Source: Eubacterium maltosivorans
GTDB lineage: Bacteria; Bacillota; Clostridia; Eubacteriales; Eubacteriaceae
Assembly (NCBI RefSeq): GCF_002441855.2
Contig: NZ_CP029487.1
Location: forward strand, 310,001-374,000
DNA length: 64,000 nt
Reading direction: 5' to 3'
Under the pieces are notes generated by a model, which was not told the DNA's origin, did no database searches, and saw only the letters and a program-made list of their open reading frames with translations. Positions 17,257 to 25,732 of this stretch are shown here, piece by piece (positions within the stretch are counted from its first letter, which is position 1; every line of letters starts with the position of its first letter). A program made the translations under genes and the position numbers.

Positions 17257-17606
17257 TTGATATCGAACCAAAAGAATTTGCAGAAAAAGTAAAAGAGTGG
17301 ATTGACGCTAAAAATGGAACTGACGTTGAAATCATTGATATTTCGGAGGTTTCAACCTTGGGCGATTACTTTGTCATCGCCAGCGGTAATTCGGAACGCC
17401 AGGTTAAGGCCATTGCCGACAATGTCGAGTATGAAGCCGAAAAGCTTGGTATTATCCCGAAAAGCATCGAGGGCGAACGAGAAGCCCGCTGGATTTTGCT
17501 GGACTACTATGACGTGATCGTTCATATTTTCCACGCAGAGGAACGCCAGTTTTATAATCTGGAACGCCTCTGGAAAGACGGCACAAGACCTTCTACCTTT
17601 GAATAA
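17253..17606 (+). CDS. rsfS: Ribosome silencing factor RsfS
   Basis: Binds uL14 and blocks subunit joining in starvation. The 117-residue protein starts with GTG overlapping the yqeK stop (GTGA), with an AAAGGAG ribosome site in front. LGDYFVIASGNSERQVKAIADNV, EGEREARWILLDYYDVIVHIFHAEERQFYNLERLW is the full family core. It is the last gene of the block and is followed by a terminator. Confidence 0.96.
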   Translation: MIDIEPKEFAEKVKEWIDAKNGTDVEIIDISEVSTLGDYFVIASGNSERQVKAIADNVEYEAEKLGIIPKSIEGEREARWILLDYYDVIVHIFHAEERQFYNLERLWKDGTRPSTFE

Positions 17607-17643
17607 GCAAAGGGCCGGATATTTATTCGGTCCTTTTTCTTTG
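17607..17643 (+). terminator. Terminator after rsfS
   Basis: AAAGGGCCG ... CGGTCCTTTTT stem with a T-tract. Confidence 0.82.
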
Positions 17644-17661
17644 TTTATGCGTACTGTCTGC

Positions 17662-17690
17662 TTGCGATTATGCGTTTCCTATTGTATAAT
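17662..17690 (+). promoter_or_regulatory. Promoter of ychF
   Basis: TTGCGA (17662-17667), a 17-bp spacer, then TATAAT (17685-17690). Confidence 0.75.
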
Positions 17691-17734
17691 TATAAAGTTA
17701 ACGAACACCGAATTGTAAAAAGAGAGGTATACAG

Positions 17735-18820
17735 ATGAAAATTGGAATTGTCGGATTACCCAACGTAGGTAAAAGTACAATTTTTAATGCGATAACAAAG
17801 GCCGGCGCAGAGTCCGCCAACTATCCTTTTTGCACCATCGACCCAAATGTGGGCGTGGTAACCGTACCGGACGAACGGCTGGAAGTGCTTGAGAAAATGT
17901 ATCAGTCCAAAAGAGTGGTGCCCACCACCATTGAATTTGTGGACATTGCGGGTCTGGTCAAGGGCGCCAGCAAGGGCGAGGGCCTGGGCAATAAGTTTTT
18001 GTCCCATATTCGTGAGGTCGACGCCATTGCCCATGTGGTCCGCTGCTTTGAGGACGAGAATGTCATCCATGTCGAGGGGAAGATCGATCCTCTGGACGAC
18101 CTGGAAACCATCAACCTCGAGCTGATTTTGGCCGATTTGGAAATGGTGGACCGCCGGGTTGAAAAGACGCGTAAAGCCGCCAAGGGCGATAAAGCAGAAA
18201 GAGCGAACCTCGAAATTCTGGAAAAGCTGAAGACCATTCTGGAAGCGGGAAAAATGCCGCTGAACACAGATTTTTCTGAGGACGAATGGCAGTATGTCTC
18301 TGGACTCCAGCTCATTTCCACAAAGCCGGTTTTGTACATTGCCAATGTGGCTGAGGATGATCTAATCTCGGATAACGACATGGTCAAAGCCTTAAAAGAA
18401 AAGGTATCCGGCGATAACCGTGAGGTCATTAAAATTTCCGCTAAGATCGAGGAAGAAATTGCAGAGCTGGACGATGAAGAAAAAGCTCTGTTCCTGACAG
18501 ATCTCGGCCTTGAGGCTTCTGGATTAGACCAGGTTATCCGGGCCGGCTATAAACTGCTGGGCCTGATCACCTTCCTGACCGCAGGGCCCGAGGAAACGCG
18601 CGCCTGGACCATCCGAAAAGGCACAAAGGCACCCCAGGCTGCCGGAAAGATACACTCCGACATAGAGCGCGGCTTTATCCGGGCTGAGATTACCACCTAT
18701 GAACAGCTGGTGAAAGCCGGCTCAGACGTAAAGGCCAAAGAACTTGGCGTTACCCGTATCGAGGGTAAGGACTACGTCATGCAGGATGGCGACGTCACAT
18801 TTTTCCGGTTTAATGTATAA
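17735..18820 (+). CDS. ychF: Redox-responsive ATPase YchF
   Basis: Obg-family P-loop protein that prefers ATP and associates with ribosomes. The 361-residue protein has GLPNVGKSTIFNAITKAG (G1), TTIEFVDIAGLVKGASKGEGLGN (G3 region), and a C-terminal TGS domain (LGLITFLTAGPEETRAWTIR ... DGDVTFFRFNV). In place of the GTP-specific NKxD motif it has YIANVAEDD, as usual for YchF. It is monocistronic, with its own promoter and terminator. Confidence 0.97.
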   Translation: MKIGIVGLPNVGKSTIFNAITKAGAESANYPFCTIDPNVGVVTVPDERLEVLEKMYQSKRVVPTTIEFVDIAGLVKGASKGEGLGNKFLSHIREVDAIAHVVRCFEDENVIHVEGKIDPLDDLETINLELILADLEMVDRRVEKTRKAAKGDKAERANLEILEKLKTILEAGKMPLNTDFSEDEWQYVSGLQLISTKPVLYIANVAEDDLISDNDMVKALKEKVSGDNREVIKISAKIEEEIAELDDEEKALFLTDLGLEASGLDQVIRAGYKLLGLITFLTAGPEETRAWTIRKGTKAPQAAGKIHSDIERGFIRAEITTYEQLVKAGSDVKAKELGVTRIEGKDYVMQDGDVTFFRFNV

Positions 18821-18821
18821 T

Positions 18822-18866
18822 AAAATGTCCCGAAACGTGGTACCGCATGTTTCGGGATTTTTCTGT
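18822..18866 (+). terminator. Terminator after ychF
   Basis: Perfect stem TCCCGAAAC / GTTTCGGGA (18828-18836, 18849-18857), then TTTTTC. Confidence 0.92.
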
Positions 18867-18880
18867 AAAAGAGGAAACAA

Positions 18881-20617
18881 ATGAGTAAATGTGTATTAGT
18901 GGGTGTCAACGCAAAATATGTGCACACCAATCTTGCCATAAGAGCCCTGAAAGCAGCTGCCCCAGAGGCGGATGTGGCGCTCTGTGAGGTAACCATCAAT
19001 GACCAGATTAACGTGGTGGCCGGCAAACTTTTGAGGATGCAGGCAAGCTGCTATGGTTTTTCCTGTTATATCTGGAACATGGCGTTCATTTCAAAAATCA
19101 GTGAGGTTCTGAAAAAGAGCCGTCCCAACTGTGTTGTGTTCTGGGGCGGGCCCGAGGTTTCCTACGACAGCGGACGCCTTCTGGAAGAACATCCCTTTGT
19201 GGATTATATTATTTCCGGCGAGGGGGAAACCGTTTTTCCCGAATTCATAGAGACCCTGCAGGGCAGAGATAAAACGCCGCTTCTGAAAATGGAGAATGTC
19301 AACTGGTTTGGGCGCAATGTGTCCCACTCGCATATCGGCGGTGAAAAGATCGGGATTGTCGAGGAACTCGGCGCGCTGCCTTTTCCCTATGATGATGATA
19401 ATATCAAGCCAATCTCAGACAAGATCATCTATTATGAGAGCATGCGCGGCTGTCCTTTCCAATGTTCCTACTGCCTTTCATCGACCCTGCAAAAGGTGCG
19501 GTTTCTGCCCCTTGAGCGTGTCTTCAGGGAGCTGGATTTTTTCATCAGCCACCGGGTAAAACAGGTGAAATTTGTAGATCGTACCTTTAACGTTGATATC
19601 CGGCGAACCAAGGCCATTATTGCCTATCTGGCCGAAAAGAAATGCACCACGAATTTTCATTTTGAAATCGCCGGCGATCTGCTGGACGATGAGCTTCTGG
19701 AAATGATCGCGAAAGCGCCAAAGGGCCTGATGCAGTTTGAGATCGGTGTCCAGAGCACCAATGATGCGACCCTGGAGGCCATCACTCGAAAGACGGATCT
19801 GGAGAAAATCCGGAAATACGTGAGCCGCCTCATCGGGTTTAAAAACTGCCATGTGCACGTGGACCTGATCGCCGGGCTGCCAAAGGAAACCTACGCGGTT
19901 TTCAAAAAATCCTTTGACGAGACCATTGCCATTGAGCCGGATATGCTGCAGCTGGGCTTTTTGAAACTGTTGAAAGGAACAAAGATCCGGAAAGAAGCCG
20001 ATAAATTTTATTACCGTTACGCGAGCTTTCCGCCCTATGAGGTAATCAGCAATGATTTTATCTCCGCGGATGAGCTCATGCGCTTAAAGGACATTGAGGA
20101 TTTGGTGGACCGCTATTATAATTCCGGCGTCTTTTATCTGAGTCTGAAATATATTTTTGAGACTCGGTGCTGGGGCTCTCCCTTTGAGTTTTTTGAGGCT
20201 TTTTCGGACCATTGGCGGGAGGAAGGGTTTTATGAGCTGGGAAAATCAAAGGAGCAGCTCTATGGAATTTTGCAGGCATTTGCGGCCTCAGGCGCCGAGG
20301 CGCCCCACAGAGAAATGCTCGGGGAGCTGATCAAAATGGATTATCTCAGGCAGGGGCACCGGTCCCTCCCGGGCTTTTTCGAAAACCGGACGCTCTCAAA
20401 AACAGCGGCCTTTGAACAGCTAAAGGAGGAAGCCTTTGTGGACAGCTTTCTGCCCGCGCTTTCAGGACAGCCTGCCAAGCAGGTGATCAAGCGCGTCTTT
20501 TTCCAGTATTTTGAGGAAAACGCCCTTGACCTCGCCCAGAGGTATCTGGGGACAGAGCCGGGCAGGGGAAGCCTATGCGTCTTTTATAAGGGTGCGATGA
20601 TCCGGGTGGCCGGGTAA
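18881..20617 (+). CDS. B12-binding-domain radical SAM protein (DUF4080 type)
   Basis: A 578-residue protein. The N-terminal cobalamin-binding-like Rossmann domain (about 1-140) has VGVNAKYVHTNLAIRALK and VFWGGPEVSYD. The central radical SAM core has the cluster motif CPFQCSYCLSS (CxxxCxxC) near residue 190, then KFVDRTFNVD and FEIAGDLLDDELLEMI. A C-terminal DUF4080 domain begins near residue 400. The substrate is unknown; such proteins usually methylate or rearrange using SAM, with or without cobalamin. It stands alone between ychF and a two-component system. Good start: AAGAGG before ATG. Confidence 0.88.
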   Translation: MSKCVLVGVNAKYVHTNLAIRALKAAAPEADVALCEVTINDQINVVAGKLLRMQASCYGFSCYIWNMAFISKISEVLKKSRPNCVVFWGGPEVSYDSGRLLEEHPFVDYIISGEGETVFPEFIETLQGRDKTPLLKMENVNWFGRNVSHSHIGGEKIGIVEELGALPFPYDDDNIKPISDKIIYYESMRGCPFQCSYCLSSTLQKVRFLPLERVFRELDFFISHRVKQVKFVDRTFNVDIRRTKAIIAYLAEKKCTTNFHFEIAGDLLDDELLEMIAKAPKGLMQFEIGVQSTNDATLEAITRKTDLEKIRKYVSRLIGFKNCHVHVDLIAGLPKETYAVFKKSFDETIAIEPDMLQLGFLKLLKGTKIRKEADKFYYRYASFPPYEVISNDFISADELMRLKDIEDLVDRYYNSGVFYLSLKYIFETRCWGSPFEFFEAFSDHWREEGFYELGKSKEQLYGILQAFAASGAEAPHREMLGELIKMDYLRQGHRSLPGFFENRTLSKTAAFEQLKEEAFVDSFLPALSGQPAKQVIKRVFFQYFEENALDLAQRYLGTEPGRGSLCVFYKGAMIRVAG

Positions 20618-20705
20618 TCACACACGCCATTTTACGGCATAAAAGCATGCGTGTCTGGACAGCAAACCGGATAGCAAACCGGACATGGTTCCGGACACAT
20701 TATAT

Positions 20706-20733
20706 AAACCAAACCAAACCAGACCAAACCAAA
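20706..20733 (+). repeat. AAACC pentamer tandem repeat
   Basis: Five tandem units AAACC-AAACC-AAACC-AGACC-AAACC plus AAA. They lie between two convergent genes, next to a repeated CAAACCGGA(T/C)A motif (20663-20685) and a GGGTGA / TCACCC hairpin (20740-20756). Confidence 0.85.
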
Positions 20734-20785
20734 GAGAGAGGGTGACCCTGTCACCCCCCCTCAAGCTTTTGGTGTCTCTTTTATT

Positions 20786-22258
20786 TTACTTGTTTAGAAA
20801 GATTTTCATGGTGGTGCCCTGCCCCAGGGTACTCTCAATCACAAGCTCTCCGCGGTGCAGCTTTACAATGCTCTCGATGATGGAGAGGCCAAGGCCTGTG
20901 CCGCCGGTTTCCCTTGAGCGGTCGCTGTCGACCCGGAAAAAACGCCGGCGCACATTTTCGAGTTCGCTCTCAGGAATGCCGATGCCGGTATCGGTAACGG
21001 ACAGAACACACCTGTTTGCGGCCTCAGTGCAGCTGAAACGGATTTTTCCCTGTGGTGGGGTATACTTCATGCTGTTGTCGGCAAGTGCTCTTAAAGCCTG
21101 CAATATGAGCGATTCATTGCATTTCACCAGACAGTGGTCGGCCCGGGTCAGCTCAAAGGAATGGGTGGAGTCGATCATTTCACATTCGTGGTACACCTTT
21201 GTGACAAGCTCGCCCAGATCAGCCGGCTCAAATTTCTGTGTGAAATAGTTGTTTTCAAGGCGGGTGATCAGGAGCAGCTCCTCGACCAGCTTTTTCATAT
21301 TCTGTATCTCTTCGTTAATAGAATCCACAGATTCTTCCAGGAGCTGCGGGTTTTCCTTGCCCCAGGAGGAGAGGATGTCTGAATAGCCCTGGATGACAGT
21401 CAGAGGAATCCGAAGCTCGTGCGACGCGTCTGAGACAAACTGCTTCTGAGCGTCAAAGGCTGATTCGAGCTGGCCGATCATCTGGTTGAGAGATTTGATG
21501 AGCTGATCCAGCTCATCGTCGTTTCCGGTTTCTTTGATACGGGTGTTCAGATTGTTCTCCGTGACGTTCTTGGCGGTTTCGGCAATCTCGATCAGCGGCT
21601 TAAGAGACCGCTTGGTGCCATAAATCCCGATAAAGATAATGATCGCGAGGCAGACGATGCTGATGGCGATCTGGATACTGAACAGGGCGGTCATGTAGAC
21701 AAAGCTGTCATTCAGGTTTTTTACAACTTGGATGTAGATGGTGTAGTCGTCGCTGACAAGATAGCTCGAGCCGAGATAGTAATACTCGGTTTTGTTGTAG
21801 CGGAAAGAGTCAACAGCCACGTTGTCCTCGGTCTGGTCGGCCGGATTGTCAATATGCAGCTTGAAGAGGTCAATGTTGTATTCTGAGAAGTTATCTTGGT
21901 TCAAAAGATCCTCCACCCCTTCGGAGGACAGGTACACATCCCCGTAGTTATCCGAAATTTTATAAGAAATCAAGGTATTATCCTTAACATTCGGGTATAT
22001 TTTTTCAGAGATAAAGTCCAGACGGCTGTTGGTGGGAAGCGACAGAAGCGCCTCCTCGTTTTCCTTAATCACGTTGATGATATAGCTGTTGAATTTTATG
22101 AGATTACTCCGGTTTTCGTTTAAAACGATTTGCTGGGAAAAATAAAACACCATCACAAAGGAAATGATCAGCAGAATCGAGAACGCCAGCACAAAAAACA
22201 GAACGATGCGCGTGTAAAGCTTCATCGGCTTTGGTTCCTGAACCTTATTTGACGACAT
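20786..22258 (-). CDS. Sensor histidine kinase (HAMP, HisKA, HATPase_c)
   Basis: A 490-residue membrane kinase. It has TM1 at about residues 13-36, an extracytoplasmic sensor of about 150 residues, TM2 near 190-212, and HAMP (KRSLKPLIEIAETAKNVTENNLNTRI). HisKA follows with the phospho-His in FVSDASHELRIPLTVIQGYSDI. The ATPase domain has N (LADNSMKYTP), G1 (DTGIGIPE), F and G2 (GGTGLGLSI) boxes. Its start overlaps the regulator gene upstream by 14 bp, so the two are an operon transcribed leftward. The stimulus is unknown. Confidence 0.95.
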   Translation of the reverse strand: MSSNKVQEPKPMKLYTRIVLFFVLAFSILLIISFVMVFYFSQQIVLNENRSNLIKFNSYIINVIKENEEALLSLPTNSRLDFISEKIYPNVKDNTLISYKISDNYGDVYLSSEGVEDLLNQDNFSEYNIDLFKLHIDNPADQTEDNVAVDSFRYNKTEYYYLGSSYLVSDDYTIYIQVVKNLNDSFVYMTALFSIQIAISIVCLAIIIFIGIYGTKRSLKPLIEIAETAKNVTENNLNTRIKETGNDDELDQLIKSLNQMIGQLESAFDAQKQFVSDASHELRIPLTVIQGYSDILSSWGKENPQLLEESVDSINEEIQNMKKLVEELLLITRLENNYFTQKFEPADLGELVTKVYHECEMIDSTHSFELTRADHCLVKCNESLILQALRALADNSMKYTPPQGKIRFSCTEAANRCVLSVTDTGIGIPESELENVRRRFFRVDSDRSRETGGTGLGLSIIESIVKLHRGELVIESTLGQGTTMKIFLNK

Positions 22259-22919
22259 AACCGCGCCCTCTCACTGTCTGGATCAGCTTTCTTTCAAAGG
22301 GCTTGTCAATTTTATCCCTCAGGTATTTTATATAAACATCTACGATATTATCGTTTCCAAAATAGTCAAAGCCCCACACCTGGTTCAGAATCTGCTCTCT
22401 GGACTGGACCAGACCGTGGTTGAGCACCAGGTAGTGCAGGAGGTCAAACTCGGTTTTTGAAAGCTCAATACTCTCGCCGCCGCGCGTGACCATAAAGGTA
22501 TCAAGGTCGATGGCCAGATCCTCAAAGCTTACACTGTTTTTGGGTGAGGCGGCGGCTTTTTTTCTTAGATTTGCCTTAATGCGCGCCAGGAGCTCATCAA
22601 AAATAAAGGGCTTGGTAATATAGTCGTCAGCGCCCAGATTTAGGCCGTTTACCACATCTCCAGTATCGTCCTTGGCCGTGAGAAAGATCACAGGCAGCTC
22701 GGGAGAATGCTCGCGTATGTATTTTAAAACCTCGTAGCCGTTAAGCTGCGGCAGCATGATGTCTAGCAAGACCAGGCCAATGTCCGGGGTGTTGTTGAAA
22801 ACATCAATGGCCTCCCGTCCGTTAAACGCCTTGACAGTCTCATAGCCTGCGTGGTTCAGCTGAAGCTCGATGATACGGGAAATTTTTTTATCGTCCTCGA
22901 CAATAAGTATGCAATCCAT
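22245..22919 (-). CDS. OmpR-family response regulator
   Basis: A 224-residue two-domain regulator. The receiver begins MDCILIVEDDKKISRI (acidic pocket), the phospho-Asp is in LVLLDIMLPQ and the conserved Lys in ADDYITKPF. The winged-helix effector has LSKTEFDLLHYLVLNHGLVQSREQIL and ends VRGRGYVVK. The start at 22919 is supported by AGGAGG upstream. It is divergently transcribed from a second OmpR-type regulator at 23080 and forms a pair with the kinase that overlaps its end. Confidence 0.96.
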   Translation of the reverse strand: MDCILIVEDDKKISRIIELQLNHAGYETVKAFNGREAIDVFNNTPDIGLVLLDIMLPQLNGYEVLKYIREHSPELPVIFLTAKDDTGDVVNGLNLGADDYITKPFIFDELLARIKANLRKKAAASPKNSVSFEDLAIDLDTFMVTRGGESIELSKTEFDLLHYLVLNHGLVQSREQILNQVWGFDYFGNDNIVDVYIKYLRDKIDKPFERKLIQTVRGRGYVVK

Positions 22920-23079
22920 GGGGTTCCTCCTTCTGTTATCTTTCTTTATTATAAGGATTCCGGGGACGGGATGCAATGAATTTCGCTTGTTCAGGCGCTT
23001 TAGCCGTCGAATTTATCCAAATTTAAGGATTGGACTATATACTTAATAATAATAAAATTCCAGAAAATAGGAGAATAAA

Positions 23080-23748
23080 ATGCGCATATTATTTATAGAA
23101 GATGAAGTGAAAATTACAGATGCTCTCCAGGAGCTGTGTAAAATCCAAAATATAGATTGTGATGTGGCTAACGATGGTGAGGAGGGGCTTCTTTTTGCCC
23201 TCAACCCAATTTATGACGTCATTGTACTGGACATTATGCTGCCCATGAAAAGCGGCCTTGAGATTCTTAAGGAGGTCCGGGACAGGGACATCACGACCCC
23301 TGTTTTAATGCTGACCGCCAAGGGGACGGTTGACGATAAGGTCAAGGGTCTTGACCTCGGCGCAGACGACTACCTGATCAAGCCGTTCTCCGCCAAGGAG
23401 CTCTTTGCCAGAATCCGCGCGCTGAGCAGACGTCCCGACCATGAAATAAAAGGGGAAATCATTTCCTTTGAGGACGTCAGCTTTAACACCAAGAAGAACA
23501 TGATGCAGACGCCGGAAAATGAATACAAGCTTTCTGTGAAGGAAGCGAAGATTCTTGAAATGCTGCTGAAGCGTCCAAACCAGGTATTTACCAGAGAACA
23601 GATTTTAGACCGGGTGTGGGGCTTTGACAAGGAAGTCAATGAAAATAACATTGAAATATATGTCCATAATCTCCGTAAAAAACTCGCCAATACGAACGTT
23701 AAGATTGACACAATCCGTGGTGTAGGTTACACTTTGAGTAAAAAATAA
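23080..23748 (+). CDS. OmpR-family response regulator (second system)
   Basis: A 222-residue regulator. The receiver domain is MRILFIEDEVKITDAL, with phospho-Asp in VIVLDIMLPMKSGLEIL and Lys in ADDYLIKPF. The winged-helix domain has LSVKEAKILEMLLKRPNQVFTREQIL and ends IDTIRGVGYTLSKK. Promoter sequences near 23030-23060 are AT-rich. It is coupled by a 1-bp overlap (TAATG) to its kinase. Confidence 0.96.
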   Translation: MRILFIEDEVKITDALQELCKIQNIDCDVANDGEEGLLFALNPIYDVIVLDIMLPMKSGLEILKEVRDRDITTPVLMLTAKGTVDDKVKGLDLGADDYLIKPFSAKELFARIRALSRRPDHEIKGEIISFEDVSFNTKKNMMQTPENEYKLSVKEAKILEMLLKRPNQVFTREQILDRVWGFDKEVNENNIEIYVHNLRKKLANTNVKIDTIRGVGYTLSKK

Positions 23749-25004
23749 TGTTTAAAGAGATCAAGAGGCAAATTACGCTGTTCAACACTTTGATTCTCAT
23801 TGCTTTTCTTTTTTTATTTATCCTGCTGCTGGGTTTTCTCGTTCAGTGGAGCCTGGGGCTCACCGGCGAGGTTTATCTGATGGATACTGCCAAGGGCATC
23901 ATCAATAATTCCTCGGAGTCTGAAAAGGGCGACGGTATTTTCAACAATAATTCCATGCATGACAAAATGGGCTATGAATATATTGAATGGGATGAAAATA
24001 ACCAGACCGTCAGCATGAAGGTCGAAGACAACGATTTGATTATGCATGGCTATGAACTGGCAATGGATCAAAGCTTCAACAATGATTTTAAGGTTTTTAA
24101 TCTTAACGGGGCAGATTACAGAGTTTATGTGACGCGTTTCAGCCGTGGGGATGAATCCCACACACTCGAGGTTTTTCAGCAGATCACGACTGAGCGCTCA
24201 ATGATTACTTATGTCATTTCCTTTTTGCTGTTTATTGGCAGCGGGGGGATCCTTTTACTGATCCCGATCAGCTATTTTCTGGCCGGGAAATCCTTACAGC
24301 CAATCAAGGAGACATTTGAGAATCAGAAGAAATTTATCGCGGATGCTTCCCATGAGCTCAGGACACCGCTGACAGTGATCCAGACCAATGTGGAGGTTTT
24401 AAAGCTGAAGGAGGATGAGGTGCTGAAGGATAATATCCGGTGGCTTAACAACATCAGCCTTGAGAGTGAAACCATGGCCCATCTGGTATCAGAATTGCTG
24501 CTGATTGCCCAGGCGGACAACAAAAAGGTCATCATGAAAAAAGAAGTGTTTGATCTCAGCGCGCTTTGCGCCGAGATTATCGACCTGATGTTTGATGTTG
24601 CCAGGGAAAATGAGATTGCGCTGAAGGGCAGTATCGCAGAGGGCATTGACTACAAAGGTGATGAGGAGCGGATAAAGCAGGCGATCCGTATTCTGGTCGA
24701 CAATGCCATTAAATATACGCCTGGAGAAGGAACGGTGACACTCTCTCTGACAATGACAAAGCGGAATGTCTGTATCGCGGTTAAAGACACCGGCGTCGGA
24801 CTGACAGAGGAAGCGAAAAAGAAAATATTCAGCCGTTTTTACCGTGTTGATGATGCGCGGAACCGTGAGAAAGGCGGCGTAGGTCTGGGTTTAAGCATTG
24901 CGGATATGATAGTAAAGCAACATAACGGTAAAATTAAAATCGACAGTGTGCCTGATCAGGGAAGCACCTTTACGATTGTGCTGCCAAAGACCATTTTAAA
25001 ATAG
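23748..25004 (+). CDS. Sensor histidine kinase (second system)
   Basis: A 418-residue membrane kinase. TM1 covers residues 11-36, a short extracellular domain of about 110 residues is rich in Asp/Asn, and TM2 is near 150-172. The phospho-His is in FIADASHELRTPLTVIQTNVEVL. ATPase boxes are LVDNAIKYTPGEG, DTGVGLTE and GGVGLGLSI. No clear HAMP is seen between TM2 and HisKA, since only about 15 residues intervene. It is partner of the regulator immediately upstream. Confidence 0.95.
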   Translation: MFKEIKRQITLFNTLILIAFLFLFILLLGFLVQWSLGLTGEVYLMDTAKGIINNSSESEKGDGIFNNNSMHDKMGYEYIEWDENNQTVSMKVEDNDLIMHGYELAMDQSFNNDFKVFNLNGADYRVYVTRFSRGDESHTLEVFQQITTERSMITYVISFLLFIGSGGILLLIPISYFLAGKSLQPIKETFENQKKFIADASHELRTPLTVIQTNVEVLKLKEDEVLKDNIRWLNNISLESETMAHLVSELLLIAQADNKKVIMKKEVFDLSALCAEIIDLMFDVARENEIALKGSIAEGIDYKGDEERIKQAIRILVDNAIKYTPGEGTVTLSLTMTKRNVCIAVKDTGVGLTEEAKKKIFSRFYRVDDARNREKGGVGLGLSIADMIVKQHNGKIKIDSVPDQGSTFTIVLPKTILK

Positions 25005-25005
25005 C

Positions 25006-25064
25006 AATAAAGATAAATTTCATGACGTTCTGAGTGTTCGGAATGAGATTTATCTTTTTTTATG
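25006..25064 (+). terminator. Long-stem terminator after the second kinase
   Basis: AAAGATAAATTTCAT pairs with ATGAGATTTATCTTT around a 19-nt loop, followed by TTTTT. Confidence 0.85.
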
Positions 25065-25116
25065 GTTTTAACATCAATAAATGAATAATAAAAAGGAAAG
25101 AGGATAAAAATTAGAA

Positions 25117-25581
25117 ATGAATGTCGTACTGTATCAACCGGAAATACCACAAAACACTGGAAATATCGCGAGGACCTGTGCGCTGACAAACACGAAGCTG
25201 CATCTGATAAAGCCGCTGGGCTTTTCGCTGGATGAGAAACACCTGAAGCGTGCAGGGCTGGACTATTGGGATCTCTTGGATTTGGCGGTCTACGACGATT
25301 TTGAGGATTTTCTGGCTAAGAATCCGGACCCCGAAATCTATGTGCTCACCACCCACGCCAAGGCGTTCTATTCGGATATCGAGTATGCCGAGGACGCTTA
25401 CCTGCTGTTTGGGCGTGAGACTGCCGGCCTGCCGGATGAGATCCACAGCGCCTACCCGGATCACCGCTTCCGCATTCCCATGAAAAACCACGAGCGGGCA
25501 CGCTCCCTTAATCTGTCCAATTCAGTCAATATTGTTTTGTACGAAGCGCTCAGACAACAGGGGTTTCCTGACTTGATTTAA
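25117..25581 (+). CDS. trmL: tRNA (cytidine/uridine-34 2'-O)-methyltransferase TrmL
   Basis: SPOUT methyltransferase modifying the wobble ribose of tRNA-Leu. The 154-residue protein has MNVVLYQPEIPQNTGNIARTCALTNTKLHLI, the knot motifs LLFGRETAGLPDEI and FRIPMKNHERARSLNLSNSVNIVLYEALRQ. It is monocistronic; the stop is followed by a 150-bp AT-rich promoter region. Confidence 0.95.
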   Translation: MNVVLYQPEIPQNTGNIARTCALTNTKLHLIKPLGFSLDEKHLKRAGLDYWDLLDLAVYDDFEDFLAKNPDPEIYVLTTHAKAFYSDIEYAEDAYLLFGRETAGLPDEIHSAYPDHRFRIPMKNHERARSLNLSNSVNIVLYEALRQQGFPDLI

Positions 25582-25665
25582 GCTTTATGCGGCGAATCAT
25601 GAAAAAACAATGAAAAAAACTGAAAAAATTTTCAAAAAGTGTTCTAAATTCCATTAATTCTGTGT

Positions 25666-25720
25666 TATAATATTTGAATGAAAAAGTAAACGATTCGTCA
25701 TTAGCGTGAGAAACGTTTAC
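25666..25720 (+). promoter_or_regulatory. -10 element plus LacI-type operator ahead of the fumarase operon
   Basis: TATAAT (25666-25671) is followed over the start site and early leader by GTAAACG (25686-25692) and GAAACGTTTAC (25710-25720). The second has the AAACGTTT core centred on CG that LacI/GalR proteins bind. GTAAACG and CGTTTAC also form a wider inverted repeat. The last gene of the downstream operon encodes a LacI-family protein, making autoregulation of the whole operon likely. Confidence 0.6.
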
Positions 25721-25732
25721 GGGTAGGTGACT

